From Pseudomonas pisciculturae (GTDB lineage: Bacteria > Pseudomonadota > Gammaproteobacteria > Pseudomonadales > Pseudomonadaceae): a stretch of 64,000 nt of DNA. The DNA lies in contig NZ_JACVZE010000004.1 of assembly GCF_015461805.1 (NCBI RefSeq), positions 533,631 to 597,630 on the forward strand. Direction: 5' to 3'. Of this stretch, positions 25,883 through 35,357 are shown piece by piece. The translations under genes and the position numbers were made by a program. The notes below the pieces were generated by a model. It worked only from the letters and a program-made list of their open reading frames with translations, was not told where the DNA came from and did no database searches. Positions within the stretch are counted from its first letter, which is position 1, and each line of letters begins with the position of its first letter.

Positions 25883-26488
25883 TTACTTTTCAGCGTGATC
25901 CTTGAGGGCTTTCAAGGTGTTGAACGGCGCGTCCACCACAAACTTGTTGGCCAACCACGACGGCACGCTGCCGCCAGGCTCGGTGTGCACCTGGTAAGTG
26001 ACTTCGGTGAGGTTGTCGCCCTTGGGCACCAGCTTCCAGAAACCTTCAACCTGAGCGACCCGCACGTAGCCTTTTTCTTCAGGCTTATAGGTCGGCACAC
26101 CCTGCAATGTGCGGGTGACGCTGCCATCGGCATTCTTGGTAGTGGTGACATGGATATAGGAGTCACGATCGGTCACCGGGAACGGCGCCTTGAACTGGGT
26201 GTAGGTCCACGCCTCGTCGCCCTTTTTGTCGACGAGTTTCTGGGACTTGCACTCGTGAATCCAAGAGCATGCACCGGCCACGTCTTCCTGAAGGGCCTGG
26301 ATCCTGGCAACCGGCGCCTTGATGATGGTCACGCCGCGATACGCCTTGTACTTGGAGCCGGCCACTTCGCTCAGGGAGACCTTGATGCCGTCTTCATCCT
26401 TGGCGACCTGCCAATCCTCGGCCTGGGCAGTGGCAGCAAACAACACCGTAAAACCGCACAACACAGCCATTCGTTTCAGCGAACCCAT
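25883..26488 (-). CDS. START-domain lipid-binding-like exported protein
   Basis: A 201-residue protein with a signal peptide ending near ATAQA-ED. The mature part begins DWQVAKDEDGIKVSLSEV and shows the START pattern (APVARIQALQEDVAGACSWIHECKS, FPVTDRDSYIH, WKLVPKGDNLTEVTYQ). START domains bind lipids or hydrophobic ligands; here it would act in the periplasm. A cysteine-cluster gene lies 41 bases upstream. Confidence 0.85.
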   Translation of the reverse strand: MGSLKRMAVLCGFTVLFAATAQAEDWQVAKDEDGIKVSLSEVAGSKYKAYRGVTIIKAPVARIQALQEDVAGACSWIHECKSQKLVDKKGDEAWTYTQFKAPFPVTDRDSYIHVTTTKNADGSVTRTLQGVPTYKPEEKGYVRVAQVEGFWKLVPKGDNLTEVTYQVHTEPGGSVPSWLANKFVVDAPFNTLKALKDHAEK

Positions 26489-26529
26489 TGTTGTATTCCT
26501 TATTGTTGAAGTTCCAATAGTAAAGCCCA

Positions 26530-26784
26530 TCAAGCCGCCGTCATCTGTTCCCACCAGCCGATCAAGCGGATCGCATCGGCCTGATCAGTGCCGCAGACGT
26601 CGATATCCGCCTTGAAATCACTGCACACCGCCGGGCGCTCCGGTTGACCAAACAGCTGGCACAACTGTTCGGCTGACAGGTGCAGGCAGCGCTCACCCGC
26701 GGGTTTGCCGTGGGGCATTCCCGGTAAGGGCGAACTGATGGAGGGGGCGATGCAGCAGGCGCCACAGCCTTCACGGCAATTCAT
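26530..26784 (-). CDS. YkgJ-family cysteine-cluster protein
   Basis: An 84-residue protein opening MNCREGCGACC, followed by RCLHL and VCSDF, with eight cysteines that could bind zinc or an iron-sulfur cluster. Members have no established function. It is read in the same direction as the START gene and may share its transcript. Confidence 0.85.
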   Translation of the reverse strand: MNCREGCGACCIAPSISSPLPGMPHGKPAGERCLHLSAEQLCQLFGQPERPAVCSDFKADIDVCGTDQADAIRLIGWWEQMTAA

Positions 26785-26946
26785 GACCAGCAGGTCCTCG
26801 ACGACTCAATAGGGATGGCCGGGCTAGAGTACGCCCTTAAACAGCCGTTTTAAAATGGTCTAACAGGGGTTTTTCGCAGAAAACAAATATGACCGACCAG
26901 TCTCCGACACATGGTCAAAGAGCGACGTCACGTTTGTGGGAAAAGT

Positions 26947-27426
26947 TTACTGCTTGAACTCGAATTCCAGCGCCGCGCCTTCCACATCCCGCCGTTCTTC
27001 ATTGCGCAGTTGCAGCTTCATCTCATTGCTGAGCAAACGGCCGTTGATCTGAAACGCACTGTTGTCGGTGGGCTTCTCGCCAAACATCTGCGGCAACAAG
27101 GGCACGCTCTTGGGTTTGGGCACCGTGCCCAGGGGTTGCAAGTGCCTGACCATGTCCGAGGGCAAAGACAGGTCCAACTGTGCGGGTGGCAGTTGGGTCT
27201 GGGCGACTTCACGGGAGGCTTTGCTGGTTGCGCGCTTCTTCACGGCCGCTGATTTTTTCTTGGCGACGGGGGCTTTCTTGGCTGGGGTGGTTTTGTTCGC
27301 GGGGCTGGTCTGCTCGCTGCTGGCGGCGGGCTTGGCGCCCGTCACAGGCGTTGCCGCCAGCGCGGCGCCGACGTTACACAGGCTCAACAGGCCAATCACT
27401 AAAACAGCGCGAACAATAGAAATCAT
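26947..27426 (-). CDS. Exported Lys/Ala/Pro-rich protein
   Basis: A 159-residue protein with a signal peptide (VRAVLVIGLLSLCNVGAALA) and a low-complexity basic stretch of Lys, Ala, Thr and Pro (about residues 25-75), which leads such proteins to be mis-annotated as initiation factor 2. The C-terminal half contains PLLPQMFGEKPTDNSAFQI and an acidic end, probably folded. The role is unknown. The start at MISIVRA is chosen because the signal peptide begins there. Confidence 0.72.
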   Translation of the reverse strand: MISIVRAVLVIGLLSLCNVGAALAATPVTGAKPAASSEQTSPANKTTPAKKAPVAKKKSAAVKKRATSKASREVAQTQLPPAQLDLSLPSDMVRHLQPLGTVPKPKSVPLLPQMFGEKPTDNSAFQINGRLLSNEMKLQLRNEERRDVEGAALEFEFKQ

Positions 27427-27530
27427 ATCGCCTACAGCATTAACGGCAGAGGGCCATATGCTCGCTTGTTGTGCGCGGCATGACAAGCGCGGTGATTAGC
27501 CAGCTATCGGAGTTATCCCAAATGCCACGC

Positions 27531-28970
27531 TTAAAAGCCCGCGGCCGTTTCCTGGCACAACTGGCTGGCCAGCATCCCCAATGTCATCAGCGCCCGCTCT
27601 GCCTCACGGTTCCAGGGCGTGCCGCAGTTAAGGCGAATACAGTGGTTGAACTGCTCGGTGTTGCTGAAGATCAGCCCTGGCGCAATGCTGATGCCCTGTT
27701 GAAGGGCACGCACGTGCAGTTCCTGGGTATTGACCCGCCCCGGCAAACTGACCCACAGGATGAAGCCGCCACTCGGACGGGTCATCTGGGTGCCCTCGGG
27801 GAAATACTGCTGTACCGCCAGTTGAAAAGCGTTGAGGTTCTTGCGGTATTCCTGGCGGATATAGCGCAGATGCCGGTCGTAGCCGCCGTTTTCCAGGTAG
27901 GCCGCGACGCCCATCTGGGTAACGCTGCATGCCGAATGGGTGCTGAACATCTGCAAGCGCTGGATTTCCTGCTGGTACTTGCCGGCAATCATCCAACCAA
28001 TGCGCACACCCGGGGATAGGGTCTTGGAGAAGCTTGAGCAATAGATGACCCGGTCCAGGCGGTCATAAGCCTTGAGGGCCTTGGTGCGGCCGACTTCAAA
28101 CATCAGCTCGCCGTAGATATCGTCCTCGACAATCTGGATGTCGAAGTCCGACGCGAGGCGCAGCAGCTGTTTCTGGCGCTCCTCGGGCATGGTGCCGCCC
28201 AAAGGGTTGCTCAGGCGCGTGGTCAGTACCAGCGCCTTGATCGACCATTGGTTAGCCGCCAGTTGCAAGGCTTCCAGGCTCATGCCGGAGGCGGGGTCGC
28301 TGGGGATTTCGATGACTTTCAGGCCGAGCAAATCCGCCAGTTGCAGCAAGCCATAATAGGTCGGCGATTCAGCGGCAATCAGGTCGCCAGGACGGGTCAG
28401 CACCCGCAGCGACATCTGCAACGCGTCGACGCAACCGTGGGTGATGACCACTTCGGAAGGGTCGACCACCACCCCCGCGTCACGCATGCGGATCGCCACC
28501 TGGCGGCGCAACGGCTCGAAACCGGGGCTGAACATGTAGCTGAATGCCCGCGGGCTTTGGAAGCGCGTGACCTTGGCCAACTGCTGATGCAGTGCCCGCA
28601 CCGGCAAGTAATCCACACTCGGCACGGCGGCGCCCAACGGGAAAACGCCTTCGCGGCGCGATTCGACCAATACCTGCTGGATGATGCTGCTGCGGGTGAC
28701 CAACCCTGGGCGCTCTACTCGCGCGATATCCGGCGTCGGCGCCGTGAGTGCAGGCGTCTGGTGCACGTAGTAGCCAGACTGCGGCCGCGCCCGGATCAGC
28801 CCCTGGTCTTCGAGGTTGGCATAGGCCTGCAATACCGTGGCATGGCTCACATTGAGCTGCGAGCTCATCTTGCGCACCGAAGGCACGCGCTCGCCCGGTT
28901 GATAGACACCGCGCCGGATATCTTCAGCCAGTTGCTGGGCGATACGTTGGTAAAGCAACAGATTGGTCAT
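27531..28970 (-). CDS. MocR-type GntR/aminotransferase transcriptional regulator
   Basis: A 479-residue fusion of an N-terminal GntR winged helix (residues 1-70, RVPSVRKMSSQLNVSHATVLQAYANLEDQGLI) and a class I aminotransferase-like domain. The PLP lysine is in SSFSKTLSPGVRIGW (about residue 315), and Asp in IVEDDIYGEL. MocR proteins sense PLP or amino compounds and usually regulate a neighbouring gene; none is obvious here. Confidence 0.92.
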   Translation of the reverse strand: MTNLLLYQRIAQQLAEDIRRGVYQPGERVPSVRKMSSQLNVSHATVLQAYANLEDQGLIRARPQSGYYVHQTPALTAPTPDIARVERPGLVTRSSIIQQVLVESRREGVFPLGAAVPSVDYLPVRALHQQLAKVTRFQSPRAFSYMFSPGFEPLRRQVAIRMRDAGVVVDPSEVVITHGCVDALQMSLRVLTRPGDLIAAESPTYYGLLQLADLLGLKVIEIPSDPASGMSLEALQLAANQWSIKALVLTTRLSNPLGGTMPEERQKQLLRLASDFDIQIVEDDIYGELMFEVGRTKALKAYDRLDRVIYCSSFSKTLSPGVRIGWMIAGKYQQEIQRLQMFSTHSACSVTQMGVAAYLENGGYDRHLRYIRQEYRKNLNAFQLAVQQYFPEGTQMTRPSGGFILWVSLPGRVNTQELHVRALQQGISIAPGLIFSNTEQFNHCIRLNCGTPWNREAERALMTLGMLASQLCQETAAGF

Positions 28971-29131
28971 GACGCAGCACTCGATTTCACGGGTATTTTA
29001 TTTTTGTGTGAAACATACCGGCACAGTTTAGAAGTGTACGGGGACAGTTGCCACAATAGTCGAGCGCGGGCGGGAGTGACAGTAAAAACTGTAGGGGTGA
29101 TGAACAGAATTTGAGAGACACACACTACAAA

Positions 29132-29220
29132 TGTGGGAGGGGGCTTGCCCCCGATAGCGGTGTATCAGTCAGCACATCTGTAGCTGACCCACCGATATCG
29201 GGGGCAAGCCCCCTCCCACA
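29132..29220. repeat. REP doublet, CCCCCGAT subtype
   Basis: TGTGGGAGGGGGCTTGCCCC and GGGGCAAGCCCCCTCCCACA arms with a 45-base spacer. Confidence 0.9.
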
Positions 29221-29240
29221 TTTTGACCGGCGCCAGGCTT

Positions 29241-30056
29241 TTAGCGAGCGGCGCCCAGTTGGCCCTTCTCGTCAGAGAAGACGATCTCTACCCGACGATT
29301 CTGCGCCCTGCCCCGCTCGGAAGCATTGGCTTCCACCGGGTACTGGTCGCCATACCCTTCAACCTGAATACGCTTTTCATCGATCCCCAGGTCCACCAGT
29401 ACATCCGCCACCGATTGCGCACGATCACGGGACAGTTTGACGTTTTCGCGCTCACCGCCAGTATTGTCGGCATAACCCTCAATGCGCACCACGCGCTTGG
29501 GGTTCAGTTGCAGGAACTGTACGATTTTCAGCACGGTGCGGTTGGCCGAGTTTTTCAGCTCGGCTTCACCGGTGTCGAACAACACATCGCCCAAGGTCAT
29601 CACCAAGCCGCGATCGGTCTGGGTGGTGGTCAGGCTGGCGATCTGCTCTTCCAACCACTTGCCCTGTTGTTGAACGCTGCTCAACTTACTCTCACGCAGC
29701 GCCAGTTGCAGGCGTTGGCGTTCCAGTTCGAGCTTGGTGCCGCGTTCGGCATTCAGCGCTTGCTCAGTGTGTTCACGGGCAATCGCACTGTAGCGCTGGC
29801 TCAGGTAAGCGTAATGGGCCACGTCATTGCCACTGCCCCAGTAGGTGGACAGCCGGTCGGCGCGGGCCAGGGATTCACCGGCGCGAATCACGTCCTTGGG
29901 CGCAAAGCGCAGCACATTGGCGTCTTCCTTGACCTTCTGGAAGTCGTTGCCGGCCTGCTGCAATGCCTGCTCACTGGTTTGCTGGCTGGCGCAACCGCCC
30001 AACGCCGCGCTACCCAGCACGATTGCACAGCCCAGACCACGGACAAACGGGCTCAT
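29241..30056 (-). CDS. OmpA-family lipoprotein with N-terminal DUF4398 segment
   Basis: A 271-residue outer-membrane lipoprotein. A signal peptide ends at the lipobox LGGC (Cys 22). A helical DUF4398-like part and a coiled region follow, then an OmpA peptidoglycan-binding domain (residues about 150-260) with GDVLFDTGEAELK, GYADNTGG and VEGYGDQYPVEAN, RAQNRRVEIVF. It likely ties the outer membrane to peptidoglycan. It overlaps the preceding DUF4398 gene by four bases. Confidence 0.92.
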   Translation of the reverse strand: MSPFVRGLGCAIVLGSAALGGCASQQTSEQALQQAGNDFQKVKEDANVLRFAPKDVIRAGESLARADRLSTYWGSGNDVAHYAYLSQRYSAIAREHTEQALNAERGTKLELERQRLQLALRESKLSSVQQQGKWLEEQIASLTTTQTDRGLVMTLGDVLFDTGEAELKNSANRTVLKIVQFLQLNPKRVVRIEGYADNTGGERENVKLSRDRAQSVADVLVDLGIDEKRIQVEGYGDQYPVEANASERGRAQNRRVEIVFSDEKGQLGAAR

Positions 30057-30415
30057 TGGGCTTCCCCCAACTGAAGTTGCTTGCGCAGGCGGGTGATGCG
30101 GGTGTTGAGCACGTTGAGTTGTTCCTGGCTTTTGCGGGTCAGCACTTGGGCTTCAGCCAGGCGCGCGTCGAGCTCGGCTTGTTCGGCGCGCATGCGGGCG
30201 TTCTTATAGGACTCATCAGCCATGCTGCCCTTGGCGCGGGCGAATTTGGCCTCGGCCATTTTCAACTCAGGCGATTCATCCGCATTTGCCCCCACGGCGC
30301 TGGCTTGCTCCAAGGCTTGCTGGGTGAGGCGCATTTGTTCATTCGGCGCAGGATCGGTGGCACATCCCGCCAAAGCGACAACGGCGAGGGCCGCGAAAAG
30401 AGGTCGAATAGTCAC
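30053..30415 (-). CDS. DUF4398 lipoprotein
   Basis: A 120-residue lipoprotein with lipobox LAGC (Cys 18), then a helical DUF4398 region (APNEQMRLTQQALEQA…KMAEAKFARAKGSMADESYKNARMRAEQ). It lies nine bases after the solute-binding gene and overlaps the OmpA gene, so the three form one operon at the cell envelope. The function of DUF4398 is not known. Confidence 0.9.
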   Translation of the reverse strand: MTIRPLFAALAVVALAGCATDPAPNEQMRLTQQALEQASAVGANADESPELKMAEAKFARAKGSMADESYKNARMRAEQAELDARLAEAQVLTRKSQEQLNVLNTRITRLRKQLQLGEAQ

Positions 30416-30424
30416 TGAAAATCC

Positions 30425-31240
30425 TTACTTTGCTGGGGTGCCGACGGGTTGTTGCAACTGCGCTTTCCAGCGTTCCAGATTGCGCTGCAATGCGGCTTGC
30501 GTCACACCGGAGGTGGGCAATTCTGTCATCTTTTTAGCCAGCTGTCCGCGCAGCCACGGGTCATTGCAGGCGGAGTTGTGGGAAATCGCCAGGTACAGGC
30601 CCGGTTGATCAATGGGCACTTCCCGTGCAAGCAGGTCATTGCTCATGCCCAGGGTTTGCGCCATGGCCATGCCGGAGTATCGCCCGGCGAGCACGTAGTC
30701 CACTTCCCCCAGCAGCAGTTTCTGGAACGCCGGCGTCAGTGACGGCAGGCGTTGCAAGCTCAGTTGCTGACCGGCGAAGGTCTCGAAACCAGCACTCAAG
30801 CGCGCACGTTCCGAGACTGCGCCCTTATGGCCATGCAGGTCGGCGGCCGTGGTGTAGGCCAGCGCCGAGTCCTTGCGTGTCCACACCAGGTAATCGGTCT
30901 GTACCAATGCCGGGTGGATGTAGTCGAGGGTTTCCAGCTCACCCAGGTTCAGCGGTGCATCAGCGAGGATGTCCATGCGCCCGCTGCGCACTTCGTCCAG
31001 GGCCAGGGAGCGCTTGCCGCCGTAGAGCAAGTCGACTTTCAGGCCCAGCTCCTTGCCCACTTGTTGCAACACATCGGCGGTGGCGCCGATCAGGTGCGTG
31101 GGGTCTTGCGGGTCGCGCCAGAGCAAAGGCGGTGCGTCCGGGCTGCCGGTGATCACCAGGCGCTCGCATTTGCCCGCGGCCAGCGTCAGGCTTGGCAGCA
31201 ACGTGAGGCCCAGCAGTACAGTCCAGCGGCGCAATTCCAT
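30425..31240 (-). CDS. Substrate-binding protein, family 3 (transporter-like) domain
   Basis: A 271-residue exported protein with a signal peptide (LLGLTLLPSLTLAAG) and a type II solute-binding fold: LVITGSPDAPPLLWRDPQDP, IGATADVLQQVGKELG, and DIL-type GRMDILADAPL. There is no transporter permease or ATPase nearby, so it may serve as a sensor or scavenger linked to the envelope lipoproteins that follow rather than as an ABC subunit. Confidence 0.85.
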   Translation of the reverse strand: MELRRWTVLLGLTLLPSLTLAAGKCERLVITGSPDAPPLLWRDPQDPTHLIGATADVLQQVGKELGLKVDLLYGGKRSLALDEVRSGRMDILADAPLNLGELETLDYIHPALVQTDYLVWTRKDSALAYTTAADLHGHKGAVSERARLSAGFETFAGQQLSLQRLPSLTPAFQKLLLGEVDYVLAGRYSGMAMAQTLGMSNDLLAREVPIDQPGLYLAISHNSACNDPWLRGQLAKKMTELPTSGVTQAALQRNLERWKAQLQQPVGTPAK

Positions 31241-31273
31241 GGGGAAGCTCTCCGGTTTTTAAAAAGAGGGCTC

Positions 31274-31305
31274 AAAAAAAACCCGGTCACAAGGACCGGG
31301 CTCTT
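31274..31305 (-). terminator. Terminator after etfA
   Basis: CCCGGTC and GACCGGG pair around a 5-base loop; on the minus strand a run of eight T follows. It ends the etfBA transcript and precedes the solute-binding gene. Confidence 0.87.
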
Positions 31306-31324
31306 TATAAGTGAAGCGGCTGGA

Positions 31325-32254
31325 TTAGACCAGCTTCTCCAACTCAGGTACGGCTTCGAACAAGTCCGCCACCAGGCCGTAATCGGCCACCTGGAAGATC
31401 GGTGCTTCTTCGTCCTTGTTGATCGCAACGATCACTTTGGAGTCTTTCATACCGGCCAAGTGCTGGATCGCGCCGGAGATACCGACCGCGATGTACAGCT
31501 GTGGCGCAACGATTTTACCGGTCTGGCCGACCTGCATGTCGTTGGGTACGAAACCTGCGTCGACAGCCGCCCGGGAAGCGCCGACCGCAGCGCCCAGCTT
31601 GTCAGCCAGGGCGTACAGGTGCTTGAAGTTGTCACCGTTCTGCATGCCACGGCCGCCGGAAACGACGATCTTGGCAGCGGTCAGCTCAGGGCGGTCCGAC
31701 TTGGCCAGCTCTTCGCCAACAAAGCTGGACGTGCCAGCGTCGTGAGCGGCTGCAACAGCTTCAACGGCAGCCGAACCACCTTCAGCGGCAACCGGGTCGA
31801 AACCGGTGGCACGCACGGTGATGACTTTTACCGAGGCAGTCGATTGCACGGTGGCAATGGCGTTACCGGCGTAGATCGGGCGCTTGAAGGTGTCAGCGCT
31901 TTCAACCGAAACGATCTCGGAGATCTGGTCAACGTCCAGCTGCGCGGCAACGCGTGGCAGGATGTTTTTGCCGTTGGACGTGGCGGCAGCCAGGATGTGG
32001 CTGTAGCCGGCACCCAGCTCAGCGATCAGCGGCGCAACGTTTTCCGGCAGTTGGTGAGCGTACGCGGCGTTATCGGCCAGCAGTACTTTGCTCACGCCAG
32101 CGATTTTCGCAGCGGCTTCGGCTACAGCGCCAGCGCCTTGACCTGCTACCAGCACGTGAATATCGCCACCGATTTTGGCAGCAGCCGCCACGGTGTTCAG
32201 GGTGGCCGGGGCCACAACCTTGTTGTCGTGTTCGGCGATTACGAGGATAGCCAT
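31325..32254 (-). CDS. etfA: Electron transfer flavoprotein alpha subunit
   Basis: Binds FAD and, with EtfB, carries electrons from acyl-CoA dehydrogenases to ETF-ubiquinone oxidoreductase. The 309-residue protein has the C-terminal FAD domain motif [12 protein letters not shown] (about residue 196) and [24 protein letters not shown]. It follows etfB by two bases. Confidence 0.96.
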   Translation of the reverse strand: MAILVIAEHDNKVVAPATLNTVAAAAKIGGDIHVLVAGQGAGAVAEAAAKIAGVSKVLLADNAAYAHQLPENVAPLIAELGAGYSHILAAATSNGKNILPRVAAQLDVDQISEIVSVESADTFKRPIYAGNAIATVQSTASVKVITVRATGFDPVAAEGGSAAVEAVAAAHDAGTSSFVGEELAKSDRPELTAAKIVVSGGRGMQNGDNFKHLYALADKLGAAVGASRAAVDAGFVPNDMQVGQTGKIVAPQLYIAVGISGAIQHLAGMKDSKVIVAINKDEEAPIFQVADYGLVADLFEAVPELEKLV

Positions 32255-32256
32255 GA

Positions 32257-33006
32257 TCAGATCACCTTCGCTTCGTTTTTCAGTTTCTCGACCAGTTCAG
32301 CCACCGACTTGACCTTGATGCCCGCGCTGCGTGCAGCCGGTGCTTCAACTTTTACAGTCTTGTTGGTGGAGGCGGTGGAAACGCCCAAAGCGTCAGGGGT
32401 CAGCACTTCGAGAGGCTTCTTCTTGGCTTTCATGATGTTTGGCAGGGACGCGTAGCGCGGCTCGTTCAAACGCAGGTCGGTGGTGACGATGGCCGGCAGT
32501 TTCAACGAAACGGTCTGTGCGCCGCCGTCGATTTCACGGGTGACAGCTACGCTGTCGCCGCTCACTTCAACTTTGGAGGCGAAGGTGCCCTGGCCGTAAC
32601 CGGTCAGTGCAGCCAGCATCTGGCCCGTCTGGTTGTTGTCGCTGTCGATGGCTTGTTTGCCCAGGATCACCAGCTGAGGCTGTTCCTTGTCGACAACAGC
32701 CTTGAGCAGCTTGGCCACAGCCAGGGAGGTCAGGTCTTCGGCGGACTCGACCAGGATGGCGCGGTCGGCGCCCAGGGCCAGGGCGGTACGCAGCTGCTCT
32801 TGGGCAGTGGTAGGGCCGATGGAAACCACGACGATTTCAGTTGCCACGCCTTTCTCTTTCAGGCGTACGGCTTCTTCCACAGCGATTTCACAGAAAGGGT
32901 TCATCGACATCTTGACGTTAGCAAGATCGACGCCGGAATTGTCCGCCTTGACGCGAACTTTCACGTTGTAATCGACAACGCGTTTGACAGCTACAAGAAC
33001 CTTCAT
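32257..33006 (-). CDS. etfB: Electron transfer flavoprotein beta subunit
   Basis: A 249-residue adenine-nucleotide-binding partner of EtfA. It begins [20 protein letters not shown], with the signature [15 protein letters not shown] and [16 protein letters not shown]. It is the first gene of the etfBA operon, divergent from etfD across a 505-base region. Confidence 0.96.
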   Translation of the reverse strand: MKVLVAVKRVVDYNVKVRVKADNSGVDLANVKMSMNPFCEIAVEEAVRLKEKGVATEIVVVSIGPTTAQEQLRTALALGADRAILVESAEDLTSLAVAKLLKAVVDKEQPQLVILGKQAIDSDNNQTGQMLAALTGYGQGTFASKVEVSGDSVAVTREIDGGAQTVSLKLPAIVTTDLRLNEPRYASLPNIMKAKKKPLEVLTPDALGVSTASTNKTVKVEAPAARSAGIKVKSVAELVEKLKNEAKVI

Positions 33007-33511
33007 GGATTCCTCGTTACTCTCCGGTGAAAAGAAAGTCGCCTAGGCGAACCTGGCGGTTGATGCTCATCGGCACACAAGGGCACCTCCAAAAACGCAG
33101 GCGGCGACCTTGCTCACGGGAAATGACGACCATTCGTCAGTGGTGACTGAGAGGTCATTCTTTATCGCAGCGTGTAAACTGCGCGCCCGAGTTGTGGCGC
33201 GCGTCACCTGTCTTGCTTTTGGACGTGCTCTTGAAACCTGCTGTCTGCCTACGGTAAGCGCAAAACCGACCGTATATTGACCGGAACGCCTATTCTGGTC
33301 AATACGGCAAAATAGCCAGTCATAAGCCGCGTTGCTTTGATTTACCTAGCCTGCGGGCAATTCAAACAAACGTTTGTATTGGACGCTGACAGTGGTCTAT
33401 ATATAATGCGCCACCTAGAGAGAAAGGTGGGTCGGGCCTTGGCGCCAGACGACACCAAACCTCCACCCCATTAGAAAAAAAGCCTGTTGAGCCTTGAGTA
33501 GGAGATAACCT
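33007..33511. other. Divergent promoter region between etfBA and etfD
   Basis: No gene is supported. It contains the etfD promoter and operator described separately and AT-poor sequence near etfB. Confidence 0.55.
33363..33407 (+). promoter_or_regulatory. PsrA-type operator and sigma-70 promoter of etfD
   Basis: CAAAC-AAAC-GTTTG fits the PsrA consensus (G/C)AAAC-N2-4-GTTTG/C. Just after it are TTGGAC (33379) and TATAAT (33402) separated by 17 bases, a strong sigma-70 promoter pointing at etfD. PsrA is a long-chain fatty-acid-responsive repressor in pseudomonads and is known to act on beta-oxidation genes, so repression relieved by fatty acids is likely. A site over etfBA was not found. Confidence 0.6.
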
Positions 33512-35176
33512 GTGGAACGCGAATACATGGAATTCGACGTGGTCATCGTCGGCGCTGGCCCGGCGGGCCTGTCTGCCGCCTGCCGACTGAAGCAGAAGGC
33601 CGCCGAAGCCGGTAAGGAAATCAGCGTCTGCGTGGTCGAGAAAGGCTCCGAAGTCGGTGCGCACATCCTCTCCGGTGCGGTTTTTGAACCCCGCGCCCTG
33701 AACGAGTTGTTCCCAAACTGGAAAGAACTCGGCGCCCCGCTCAACACCCCCGTGGTGCGCGATGACATCTATGTACTGCGCAGCCCCGAAGCCTCCACCA
33801 AGGTTCCAGACTTCTTTGTGCCCAAGACCATGCACAACGAAGGCAACTACATTATCTCCCTGGGCAACCTGTGCCGCTGGCTCGCCCAACAGGCCGAGAA
33901 CCTCGGCGTGGAAGTCTACCCAGGCTTCGCCGCCCAGGAAGCACTGTTCGACGAGAACGGCGTGGTGCGCGGGATTATCACCGGTGATCTCGGCGTCGAC
34001 CGCGAAGGCAACCCTAAAGAAGGCGTGTACACCCCAGGCATGGAACTGCGCGGCAAGTACACGCTGTTCGCCGAAGGTTGCCGTGGCCACATCGGCAAGC
34101 AACTGATCCAGCGCTTCAACCTGGACAGCGACGCCGACGCCCAGCACTACGGCATCGGCCTCAAGGAAATCTGGGAAATCGACCCGGCCAAGCATCAACC
34201 AGGCCTGGTGGTGCACACCGCCGGTTGGCCGCTGGACATCATGAGCGCCGAGAACACTGGCGGCTCGTTCCTCTACCACCTGGAAAACAACCAGGTTGTC
34301 GTGGGCCTGATCGTCGACCTGTCCTACAGCAACACCTTCCTGTCGCCGTTCGATGAATTCCAGCGCCTCAAGCATCACCCGGTTCTGGCCCAGTACCTCG
34401 AAGGCGGCAAGCGCATCAGCTACGGCGCCCGCGCCATCTGCAAAGGCGGCCTGAACTCGCTGCCGAAGATGGTCTTCAACGGTGGCGCGCTGATCGGTTG
34501 CGACCTCGGCACCCTGAACTTCGCCAAGATCAAGGGCAGCCACACCGCGATGAAGTCCGGCATGCTCGCCGCCGACGCCGTGGCCGACCGTCTGTTTGCC
34601 GAGTCCGAAGGCGGTGATGAACTGACTGCTTACGTCGACAGCTTCAAATCGAGCTGGCTCTACGAAGAACTGTTCGCCACCCGCAACTTCGGCCCGGCGA
34701 TGCACAAGTTCGGCCCGATCATCGGCGCCGGCTTCAACTGGTTCGACCAGAATATCCTGGGCGGCAAGATGCCGTTCACCTTGCACGACACCAAGCCGGA
34801 CTACGCCTGCTTGAAGCTCGCCACGGACAGCAAGAAGATCGATTACCCAAAACCCGACGGCAAGCTGAGCTTCGACAAGCTGAGCTCGGTGTTCCTCTCC
34901 AGCACCAACCATGAAGAAGAACAGCCGTGCCACTTGAAGCTCAAAGACCCAAGCATCCCGATCGGCACCAACCTGCCGCTCTACGATGAACCGGCGCAGC
35001 GTTATTGCCCGGCTGGCGTGTATGAAGTGATCACTAAGGAAGACGGCGAGAAGCGCTTCCAGATCAACGCCCAGAACTGCGTGCACTGCAAGACCTGTGA
35101 CATCAAGGACCCTTCGCAGAACATCACGTGGGTCACGCCGGAAGGCGCGGGTGGGCCGACTTACCCGAATATGTAA
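33512..35176 (+). CDS. etfD: Electron transfer flavoprotein-ubiquinone oxidoreductase
   Basis: Inner-membrane flavo-iron-sulfur enzyme that passes electrons from ETF to ubiquinone. The 554-residue protein opens with the FAD loop VIVGAGPAGLSAACRLKQ and ends with the 4Fe-4S cluster ligands CPAGVYE…NCVHCKTCDIKDP. The start is a GTG preceded by AGGAGATA nine bases upstream. A terminator follows. It is divergent from etfBA, giving one electron-transfer module. Confidence 0.95.
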   Translation: MEREYMEFDVVIVGAGPAGLSAACRLKQKAAEAGKEISVCVVEKGSEVGAHILSGAVFEPRALNELFPNWKELGAPLNTPVVRDDIYVLRSPEASTKVPDFFVPKTMHNEGNYIISLGNLCRWLAQQAENLGVEVYPGFAAQEALFDENGVVRGIITGDLGVDREGNPKEGVYTPGMELRGKYTLFAEGCRGHIGKQLIQRFNLDSDADAQHYGIGLKEIWEIDPAKHQPGLVVHTAGWPLDIMSAENTGGSFLYHLENNQVVVGLIVDLSYSNTFLSPFDEFQRLKHHPVLAQYLEGGKRISYGARAICKGGLNSLPKMVFNGGALIGCDLGTLNFAKIKGSHTAMKSGMLAADAVADRLFAESEGGDELTAYVDSFKSSWLYEELFATRNFGPAMHKFGPIIGAGFNWFDQNILGGKMPFTLHDTKPDYACLKLATDSKKIDYPKPDGKLSFDKLSSVFLSSTNHEEEQPCHLKLKDPSIPIGTNLPLYDEPAQRYCPAGVYEVITKEDGEKRFQINAQNCVHCKTCDIKDPSQNITWVTPEGAGGPTYPNM

Positions 35177-35191
35177 GCCAGCTGCTTGAAC

Positions 35192-35222
35192 AAAAAAAGG
35201 CTCCCAAATGGGAGCCTTTTTT
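35192..35222 (+). terminator. Terminator after etfD
   Basis: AAAAAAGGCTCCC and GGGAGCCTTTTTT form a perfect stem with a 4-base loop; A and T runs make it usable from both strands. Confidence 0.93.
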
Positions 35223-35241
35223 ATGGCCACCACCAATCAAC

Positions 35242-35330
35242 TGTGGGAGGGGGCTTGCTCCCGATGGCGGTGTGTCAGCTGCAAATATATTGGCTGACCC
35301 ACCGCTATCGGGAGCAAGCCCCCTCCCACA
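35242..35330. repeat. REP doublet, CTCCCGAT subtype
   Basis: TGTGGGAGGGGGCTTGCTCC and GAGCAAGCCCCCTCCCACA arms with a 45-base spacer. Confidence 0.9.
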
Positions 35331-35357
35331 TTTTGATCTGTGTTTTGCCTGGAATGA

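Noticed and set aside
33362..35236. 624-codon open frame opposite etfD
   Set aside because: Shadow of a well-conserved gene; amino-acid content is unlike a real protein.
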